Below, in pieces: positions 1 to 5,451 of a stretch of 8,187 bases of DNA; position 1 is the stretch's first letter; each line of letters starts with the position of its first letter. A program made the translations under genes and the position numbers. Below the pieces are notes generated by a model. The model did no database searches. It saw nothing but the letters and a program-made list of their open reading frames with translations, and was not told the DNA's origin. The DNA is taken from the NCBI GenBank assembly GCA_015485375.1, contig WFTU01000193.1, forward strand, positions 1-8,187, written 5' to 3'. This DNA comes from Paracoccaceae bacterium (GTDB lineage: Bacteria > Pseudomonadota > Alphaproteobacteria > Rhodobacterales > Rhodobacteraceae).

Positions 1-77
1 CCTTCGGGGCGTCGGGCCAGCAAAACACGGCCGTCCTTGTCGACCAGTGCGACGGCGGAAACCAGCAGGGTTTTCAT
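1..77 (-). CDS. mutT: MutT-like Nudix hydrolase, N-terminal fragment (runs off left edge)
   Basis: Only the first 25 codons lie in the window. They read MKTLLVSAVALVDKDG followed by RVLLARRPE, the opening beta-strand pattern of MutT-type Nudix hydrolases, which remove oxidised nucleotides such as 8-oxo-dGTP from the precursor pool. The Nudix box that would prove the family lies beyond the edge, so the call rests on the N-terminus and on gene order. The ATG (77..75) overlaps the TGA of argJ as ATGA, which points to translational coupling and the last position of the three genes seen in this minus-strand operon. Other Nudix pyrophosphatases cannot be excluded. Confidence 0.75.
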   Translation of the reverse strand, partial: MKTLLVSAVALVDKDGRVLLARRPE

Positions 78-1276
78 GAGCGGTAGTCGGCGTTGATGGT
101 GATATACTGGTGCGTAAGGTCGCAGGTCCATACCGTCGCCTCGCCCTCGCCAACCCCCAGATCGACAGTGATCGAGAGGTCCTGCGCTTTCATGTATTCG
201 GCCCCGTCCTCCTCGCGGTAGTCCGGCGAGACCCAGCCGTTTTCGGCTACGAGGATGTCCCCGAACCAAATCGACAGGCGGTCGCGGTCGGCCTCCTCGC
301 CGGCAAAGGCGGTTTTGACCAGCGGCGAGTTGGCAATCGCCAGCCCGACGGTTTTTGCCGCCCTGTCGTTCTCCGCGCCCCTGACGGTGATGGCCACGAA
401 TTTCGTGGCCCCTTCGCCATCGCGCACGACCTGATGGGCAAGGTTCAGCATGACGCTGTGCAAAGCCTCGGCAAAGACGGCGGCGCGGGGGTCGTCGGCG
501 GTGGAAATCCCGGCCATTTCGGCGCGACCCGTAGCCCCGACAATCAGGGAGTCCGAGGTGGAGGTATCGCTATCCACGGTGATACTGTTGAAGGTGGTTT
601 CGGTGTTGGCCGACACGATGCCTTGCAACACAGACTGCGAGATTTTCGCGTCGGTGAAGATAAACACCAGCATGGTGGCCATATCCGGCGCGATCATGCC
701 GGAGCCTTTGGCGAAACCGGCGATTTTCACCGGCGTTCCGTCCAGCGTGACCTCGGCGGCGGCGCCTTTGGGATAGGTGTCCGTGGTCATGATGGCGCGG
801 GCGGCCTTGTGTGCCTTGCTCCCGGCCAGACCCTTGACCAGTTCGTCCATTTTCGCGGTGATGCGCTCGCTCGGCAAAGGCTCCCCGATCACGCCGGTGG
901 AGGCGACAAACACATTGCGTGGTGGAATTTCGAGTGCTTCGGCCGCGGCCTCGGCGGTTTTGCGCACACCTTCCATGCCGTTGTTGCCGGTAAAAGCGTT
1001 GGCATTGCCGGAGTTGACCAGAATCGCCAGCCCGCCGGAGTGCATTCCGAAGGCGAGGTTTTCCTGACACCACAGAACCGGCGCGGCACGGGTTTTGGAG
1101 CGGGTGAAAGTGCCTGCCACCACGCTACCTGCGTCAAGGGCGGCCAGCATGACATCCAGCCGCCCCTTGTATTTCACATTGGCCTCGACCGCCGCGAAGC
1201 GCACACCTTTGATAACCGGCAGGGCGGGAAAACCGCCCTCCGGTGCCAGCGGGGATACGGGGATCGGGGCCGCCAT
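74..1276 (-). CDS. argJ: Glutamate N-acetyltransferase / amino-acid N-acetyltransferase ArgJ
   Basis: ArgJ moves the acetyl group from N-acetylornithine to glutamate in the cyclic arginine pathway; bifunctional members also use acetyl-CoA. The 400-residue length is normal for the family. The protein is made as a precursor that cleaves itself before a threonine. The site is visible in KGSGMIAPDMATML, with A200/T201 as the expected cut and T201 as the nucleophile. STGVIG (126-131) supplies the oxyanion-hole residues T127 and G128. NSGNANA (88-94), TTDTYPK (164-170) and the C-terminal INADYRS are further family signatures. The start at 1276 gives the usual N-terminus (VSPLAP, FPALP, IKGVRFA). 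The ribosome site is weak (GAG about 7 nt upstream), in keeping with coupling to the parvulin gene that ends 4 nt before it. Whether the enzyme is mono- or bifunctional cannot be told from motifs alone. Confidence 0.97.
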   Translation of the reverse strand: MAAPIPVSPLAPEGGFPALPVIKGVRFAAVEANVKYKGRLDVMLAALDAGSVVAGTFTRSKTRAAPVLWCQENLAFGMHSGGLAILVNSGNANAFTGNNGMEGVRKTAEAAAEALEIPPRNVFVASTGVIGEPLPSERITAKMDELVKGLAGSKAHKAARAIMTTDTYPKGAAAEVTLDGTPVKIAGFAKGSGMIAPDMATMLVFIFTDAKISQSVLQGIVSANTETTFNSITVDSDTSTSDSLIVGATGRAEMAGISTADDPRAAVFAEALHSVMLNLAHQVVRDGEGATKFVAITVRGAENDRAAKTVGLAIANSPLVKTAFAGEEADRDRLSIWFGDILVAENGWVSPDYREEDGAEYMKAQDLSITVDLGVGEGEATVWTCDLTHQYITINADYRS

Positions 1277-1280
1277 GGGT

Positions 1281-2129
1281 CTACTCGGTCAGAAGGTCGA
1301 GGTTGCGTATATTGGCCGGATCGAAACCTTCGGTCATGGTTTCGACCGAGGCGCCGTCACGCAATTCGGTGATCCTGGCTTCGAGCTTTTGCGACTGGAT
1401 CTGCTGCACCAGCTGGTCGCGGATTTCGGCCAGTGTCGGCGCCGGCTTGATGCGCTTGTCGTTCAGCTTGATGACATGCCAGCCGAACTGCGTCTGCACG
1501 GGGGCAGAGATAGCCCCGACGTCCAGCGCGATTGCGGCGTTCTCGAAATCCGGAACCATGGAGCCGCGGCCGAACCAGCCGAGCTCGCCACCGTTCGGGC
1601 CGGACGGGCCGGTGGATTTTTCTTTGGCAAGTTCGGCAAAATCGGCGCCGCCTTCCAGCTCGGAAATGATCGCCTTCGCTTCATCCTCGGTCTCGACCAG
1701 AATATGGCTGGCGTTGAATTCCTCTTCTTCCGGAATGGCCGCGACGGTTTCCTGATAGGCAGCCTGAAGCTCCTCCTCGGTCGGCTCTGTGCCGATTACA
1801 CCGTCGATGGCGGAGGCGGCGCGGATCGCGCGGGCCTCGTTTTCCAGCGCCAGACGCATTTCCAGCGAGTCCGTGGCGACGGTGTCACCCAGAAGCGTCT
1901 GGTCGATCAGCTGGTTGAGGATCCCCTCGAACAGCACGTCGTCGGGGGCCTGCAGATACTGTTCCGGCAATTGCGTGCGCAGCAGGATTACATGGCCGAG
2001 TGTGATTTCGGTGCCGTTGACCACGGCCAGCACGGTCGAGGCATCGACGCTGGATTCCTGAGCCATCACCGGCGCTGTGGAAAGAACACCAAAGCAGGCG
2101 ATTGCACCGGCCATCATGAGTTTACGCAT
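1281..2129 (-). CDS. Secreted parvulin-type peptidyl-prolyl cis-trans isomerase
   Basis: This 282-residue protein begins with a signal peptide (MRK, hydrophobic stretch about 5-20, likely cut after VMA at residue 23, before QES), so it should act in the periplasm. An alpha-helical N-terminal region (about 27-130) precedes one parvulin (rotamase) domain at about 137-227. The domain shows SHILV with H142, GGELGWFGRGSMVPDFE (180-196) and FGWHVI with H218, the conserved core of PpiC/SurA-like isomerases. A short helical C-terminal tail follows. Such proteins help fold exported proteins, often outer-membrane proteins. The layout (helical N-domain, one parvulin domain) is that of PrsA/PpiC-like folding helpers, not of E. 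coli SurA with two parvulin domains. GGGAG at 2141..2137, 7 nt before the ATG, fixes the start. It is the first gene of the operon and is divergent from secA. The specific clients are unknown. Confidence 0.93.
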   Translation of the reverse strand: MRKLMMAGAIACFGVLSTAPVMAQESSVDASTVLAVVNGTEITLGHVILLRTQLPEQYLQAPDDVLFEGILNQLIDQTLLGDTVATDSLEMRLALENEARAIRAASAIDGVIGTEPTEEELQAAYQETVAAIPEEEEFNASHILVETEDEAKAIISELEGGADFAELAKEKSTGPSGPNGGELGWFGRGSMVPDFENAAIALDVGAISAPVQTQFGWHVIKLNDKRIKPAPTLAEIRDQLVQQIQSQKLEARITELRDGASVETMTEGFDPANIRNLDLLTE

Positions 2130-2136
2130 ATTATTA

Positions 2137-2141
2137 CTCCC
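2137..2141 (-). promoter_or_regulatory. Ribosome binding site of the parvulin gene
   Basis: On the minus strand GGGAG stands 7 nt before the ATG at 2129..2127. It is the only good Shine-Dalgarno match near this start and supports the start that includes the full signal peptide. Confidence 0.7.
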
Positions 2142-2200
2142 GTTGAGGCCCGAAAGGGCGCTATTTCATAGTATTGCCGTCTTGCCCTCGCGGGCTGGCG

Positions 2201-2229
2201 TTGACACTTCCATGCCTGCCGCTTACATC
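2201..2229 (+). promoter_or_regulatory. Candidate sigma-70-type promoter for secA
   Basis: A perfect TTGACA (2201-2206) is followed after 17 nt by TACATC (2224-2229), a poor -10 (3 of 6). Transcription would start near 2236 and give secA a leader of about 150 nt. Alphaproteobacterial housekeeping promoters tolerate weak -10 boxes. It is the best -35/-10 pair seen in the divergent region on this strand, but it is a pattern match only. No equally good promoter was found for the parvulin operon on the minus strand. Confidence 0.45.
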
Positions 2230-2387
2230 AAAACCGATCCTTCCGGTGCATGGTGGTCGCGTGAGTCCATTTACGCATTTGCGCGCATTGAAACAAGCAC
2301 CATAGTCGTTTGATTGAACGGCGAAAGAGGGCAACATCTCCGATCGGCACATTCCGGCCGGCACAAGTGGAAGAAAGACGGGTATCT

Positions 2388-5111
2388 ATGCTGGGTGTAG
2401 GCGCAATTGCCAAAAAGGTTTTTGGCACTCCGAACGATCGTAAAATCAAGGCCGTTAGACCGCTTGTTGCCAGGATCAACGCGCTGGAGCCGGAGTTCCA
2501 GGCGCTCTCGGACGAGGGAATCAAAGCCAAGACGCAGGAGTTTCGCGACCGCCTTGCCAATGGCGAGAGCCTCGACGACCTGCTGCCCGAAGCCTTCGCC
2601 AATGCGCGCGAGGCCGCTGTGCGCACGCTGGGCCTGCGCCCCTTCGATGTGCAGCTGATCGGCGGTATTTTCCTGCACCGCGGCGACATTGCCGAGATGA
2701 AAACCGGCGAGGGTAAGACCCTGATGGCGACCCTGCCGGTATACCTGAACGCGCTCACGGGGCGCGGTGTGCATGTGGTTACGGTCAACGACTATCTGGC
2801 TAAACGTGATGCCGAATGGATGGGTATTGTCTATGATTTCCTTGGTGTGAGCTGGGGCGTGGTTGCGCCCGGTATGCAGGAGATGGACAAGAAGGCCTCT
2901 TATGATGCCGACATCACCTATGCCACCAACAACGAGCTGGGTTTCGACTATCTGCGCGACAACATGAAATCGAACCTGTCGGAGATCCTGCAGCGCGATC
3001 ACTATTTCGCGATCGTGGACGAGGTGGACTCGATTCTGATCGACGAGGCGCGCACTCCGCTGATTATTTCCGGTCCGACCGAGGATAAATCCGACCTCTA
3101 TATCACTATCGACAAGCTTGTTCCCGAAATGACCGAGGAACATTACGAGCTGGACGAAAAGACCCGCTCGGCGACCCTGACCGAGGAAGGCAACGACTTC
3201 ATGGAGGCGAAGTTGCAGGAGGCCGGTCTGCTGCCCGAAGGGCAGTCGATGTACGACCCCGAAAGCGCCACCCTCGTGCATCATGTCAATCAGGCGTTGC
3301 TGGCACATGCCCTGTTCAAGCGCGACAAGGACTACATCGTGCGCGGCAACGAGGTGATGCTGATCGACGAATTCACCGGCCGCATGATGACCGGCCGCCG
3401 TCTGTCCAACGGCCTGCATCAGGCCATCGAGGCCAAGGAACGCGTCCAGATCCAGCCGGAAAACGTGACTCTGGCGTCTGTGACTTTCCAGAACTATTTC
3501 CGCCTTTACGACAAGCTGGCCGGCATGACCGGTACCGCGCTGACCGAGGCCGAGGAATTTGCCGATATTTACAAACTCGGCGTTGTCGAAGTCCCGACCA
3601 ACCTGCCGATCGCGCGCGAGGACGAGCACGATCGGGTCTATCGCACCGCTGCCGACAAATATGCCGCCATCGTCGAGGAAATCCGGCTGGCGCACGAAAA
3701 GGGCCAGCCGACGCTGGTCGGCACCACTTCGATCGAGAAATCCGAGCATATTTCGGAACTGCTGAAAAAGGCGGGCATCCCGCACAACGTTCTGAACGCG
3801 CGCTACCACGAAAAAGAAGCCGAGATCATCGCTATGGCCGGTGTGCCGGGAGCGGTGACCATCGCGACCAACATGGCCGGTCGCGGCACCGATATCCAGC
3901 TCGGCGGCAACCTCGACATGCGTATCGTTGCCGAGATCGAGAAGGCCGGCGAGGATCACGATCCCGTCGCCATCCGCGAGCAGATGCTGGCGGAGGTCGC
4001 AGACGCCAAGGAAAAGGCGCTGGCGGCGGGCGGCCTGTTCGTTCTGGCCACCGAGCGCCACGAAAGCCGCCGCATCGACAACCAGTTGCGTGGTCGTTCC
4101 GGCCGTCAGGGCGATCCCGGACGCACGGTGTTCTTTCTGTCGCTCGAAGACGATCTGATGCGGATTTTCGGCTCGGACCGGCTCGACAAGATGCTGTCCC
4201 GTCTCGGGATGGAAGAAGGCGAAGCCATCGTGCATCCGTGGGTCAACAAGGCACTGGAACGCGCCCAGTCCAAGGTCGAGGCCCGCAACTTCGACCTGCG
4301 TAAAAACGTGCTGAAATATGACGACGTGATGAACGAACAGCGCAAGATGATCTTTGGCCAGCGTCGCGAAATCATGGAAGCGGACGATGTTTCCGACACC
4401 ATCCGCGAAATGCGCCACGATGTTGTGGACGACCTGATCGCCAGCCACATCCCGCCGAAAGCCTATCCGGAACAGTGGGATACCGAAGGGCTGCGTGACG
4501 AGGTCCGCACGATCTTCGCGCTCGACCTGCCGATTGTGGACTGGGCCGCCGAAGAGGGTGTGGACGACGAGGACGTCACCGAGCGCCTCTATGCCGAGGT
4601 CGACAAGGCTATCGCGCAGAAGGTTGCGAAATACGGTGCCGACACCATGCGACAGGTCGAGAAACAGATTCTGCTGCAGGTCATCGACAAAAGCTGGCGC
4701 GAGCATCTGATCACCATGGAGCACTTGCGCTCGGTCGTCGGCCTGCGCGGCTACGCCCAGCGTGATCCGCTCAATGAGTATAAAACCGAAGCCTTCACCC
4801 TGTTCGAACGCCTGCTCGACGATCTGCGCAACACCGTAACCACACAGCTGGCCCATGTGCAGATCATGACGCAGGAAGAGCAGCAGGAAATGTATGCGCA
4901 GATGGCTGCCGCCGCCGCGGCGCAGCAGCAGGAAGCGACACCGATTTCGGTGACTCCGGTTGGCGATTCCGCCCCGGCCGGGCGTGAGGCTCCGGAACTG
5001 CCGCCGGGCGTTGATGCAAACGATCCCGCAACCTGGTCGAAGCTCTCGCGCAATGACCCTTGCCCGTGCGGATCGGGCAAAAAATACAAACACTGCCACG
5101 GAAGGGCCTGA
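2388..5111 (+). CDS. secA: Preprotein translocase ATPase subunit SecA
   Basis: SecA binds unfolded preproteins in the cytoplasm and drives them through SecYEG by ATP hydrolysis. The 907-residue length is normal. Walker A is MKTGEGKT (K110, T111). Walker B is DEVD (211-214), followed by SILIDEARTPLIISG. DEFTGRMMTGRR (327-338), TNMAGRGTDIQLGGN (494-508) and IDNQLRGRSGRQGDPG (563-578) are the DEAD-motor and NBD2 signatures; R570 and R573 fall in motif VI. An Ala/Gln-rich linker leads to the C-terminal zinc motif NDPCPCGSGKKYKHCHGR (C892, C894, C903, H904), which is known to bind SecB and lipid in other species. The ATG at 2388 was chosen over an in-frame TTG at 2310. It gives the family N-terminus MLGVGAIAKKVFG, a purine-rich GGAAGAAAG lies 10 nt upstream, and the extra 26 residues of the longer form (RRKRATSP...) look like translated leader. 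All key residues are intact. Confidence 0.98.
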   Translation: MLGVGAIAKKVFGTPNDRKIKAVRPLVARINALEPEFQALSDEGIKAKTQEFRDRLANGESLDDLLPEAFANAREAAVRTLGLRPFDVQLIGGIFLHRGDIAEMKTGEGKTLMATLPVYLNALTGRGVHVVTVNDYLAKRDAEWMGIVYDFLGVSWGVVAPGMQEMDKKASYDADITYATNNELGFDYLRDNMKSNLSEILQRDHYFAIVDEVDSILIDEARTPLIISGPTEDKSDLYITIDKLVPEMTEEHYELDEKTRSATLTEEGNDFMEAKLQEAGLLPEGQSMYDPESATLVHHVNQALLAHALFKRDKDYIVRGNEVMLIDEFTGRMMTGRRLSNGLHQAIEAKERVQIQPENVTLASVTFQNYFRLYDKLAGMTGTALTEAEEFADIYKLGVVEVPTNLPIAREDEHDRVYRTAADKYAAIVEEIRLAHEKGQPTLVGTTSIEKSEHISELLKKAGIPHNVLNARYHEKEAEIIAMAGVPGAVTIATNMAGRGTDIQLGGNLDMRIVAEIEKAGEDHDPVAIREQMLAEVADAKEKALAAGGLFVLATERHESRRIDNQLRGRSGRQGDPGRTVFFLSLEDDLMRIFGSDRLDKMLSRLGMEEGEAIVHPWVNKALERAQSKVEARNFDLRKNVLKYDDVMNEQRKMIFGQRREIMEADDVSDTIREMRHDVVDDLIASHIPPKAYPEQWDTEGLRDEVRTIFALDLPIVDWAAEEGVDDEDVTERLYAEVDKAIAQKVAKYGADTMRQVEKQILLQVIDKSWREHLITMEHLRSVVGLRGYAQRDPLNEYKTEAFTLFERLLDDLRNTVTTQLAHVQIMTQEEQQEMYAQMAAAAAAQQQEATPISVTPVGDSAPAGREAPELPPGVDANDPATWSKLSRNDPCPCGSGKKYKHCHGRA

Positions 5112-5127
5112 CCCTCGGGAGTTTCGC

Positions 5128-5190
5128 AAAATTGATTCGGATTTGGATTCCAACGACTTGCCGCTGAATCCTGATCCGAATCCGGATTTT
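5128..5190 (+). terminator. Long imperfect stem-loop, probable secA terminator
   Basis: GATTCGGATTTGGATTC (5134-5150) pairs with GAATCCTGATCCGAATC (5166-5182) across a 15-nt loop. That makes 17 positions with one T-T mismatch and one G-U wobble. AAAA (5128-5131) lies before the stem and TTTT (5187-5190) after it, so the outer ends can also pair and the 3' side ends in a short U tract. It begins 22 nt after the secA stop. This fits a factor-independent terminator, although the stem is longer and less GC-rich than usual and the U tract is short. It may have a second role (see findings). Confidence 0.5.
5134..5182. repeat. Inverted repeat with four GANTC sites
   Basis: GATTC stands at 5134 and 5146 and GAATC at 5166 and 5178, that is, at both ends of each arm with spacings of 12, 20 and 12 nt. 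GANTC is the target of the CcrM adenine methylase in many alphaproteobacteria. The arms are built from near-repeats of GGATTC/GAATCC. The arrangement is read directly from the sequence; any role in methylation control is inference. Confidence 0.7.
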
Positions 5191-5359
5191 CTGAAAAATG
5201 TGCCCATATTTTGCCGCAATTGCGACACGGTTTCGCCACACAAATGTATATTCTCGCGCGTGTGGCCGCTATATGTGGGTCCGGTGGGTTTAGTGACAGG
5301 CAAATGTTGCGGGTGTAGCGAAAATGCATCGCATGGCAACCAACTGTACATTTTCTATG

Positions 5360-5401
5360 TGGAAAACCGGATTTTATGGTTTATAGTTAACACGTTAGTA
5401 A
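5360..5401 (+). promoter_or_regulatory. Candidate promoter with CtrA-like box
   Basis: TATAGT (5382-5387, 5 of 6 to the -10 consensus) lies 16 nt after TGGAAA (5360-5365, 4 of 6 to the -35). The start point would fall near 5394, about 58 nt before the GTG of the next gene. Overlapping the -10 is TTAA-CACGTTA-GTAA (5387-5401), which matches 7 of 8 fixed bases of the CtrA box TTAA-N7-TTAA. A repressor at this place would block the -10. Pattern match only; short AT-rich boxes arise by chance in such DNA. Confidence 0.35.
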
Positions 5402-5436
5402 AGTAACTCGTATTGATTTTTCCCATTTGAATTGTT

Positions 5437-5442
5437 GAAGGA
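5437..5442 (+). promoter_or_regulatory. Ribosome binding site deciding a GTG start
   Basis: GAAGGA ends 9 nt before the GTG at 5452. The next in-frame ATG (5473) has no such site at a proper distance and would remove the residues in front of the membrane segment. The GTG start is therefore preferred. Confidence 0.65.
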
Positions 5443-5451
5443 TAGAGCGAA

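Larger units (their letters stand above)
5112..5451. other. 340-nt intergenic region between secA and the 688-residue gene
   Basis: No convincing gene lies here. The stretch is clearly more AT-rich than its surroundings from about 5190 on. It holds a long stem-loop (5134-5182), a 10-nt palindrome CGCAATTGCG (5215-5224), a candidate promoter (5360-5387) with an overlapping CtrA-like box, and the ribosome site of the next gene. Two tiny frames (5198-5293, 31 codons; 5324-5386, 20 codons) lack ribosome sites and were not called. From about 5225 to 5358 I see nothing assignable. Confidence 0.6.

Noticed and set aside
110..1372. A 420-codon plus-strand frame antisense to argJ
   Set aside because: It mirrors argJ, whose catalytic motifs are intact on the minus strand. 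The product is His/Gly/Arg-rich and lacks a ribosome site or any known motif.
2161..2364. A 67-codon minus-strand frame upstream of the parvulin gene
   Set aside because: No ribosome site, low-information composition, and it covers the divergent promoter region and the start of the secA leader.
2310..2387. N-terminal extension of SecA from TTG at 2310
   Set aside because: The added 26 residues do not resemble SecA, and the ATG at 2388 gives the family N-terminus with a purine-rich ribosome site.
2271..5351. A 1026-codon open frame antisense to all of secA
   Set aside because: SecA is certain on the plus strand. The antisense frame has a His/Gln/Val/Gly-rich composition with no recognisable domain, as expected when a GC-rich gene with C/G third positions is read backwards.
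5198..5386. Two tiny plus-strand frames (31 and 20 codons) in the gap after secA
   Set aside because: Neither has a Shine-Dalgarno site, and the second overlaps the predicted promoter of the next gene.
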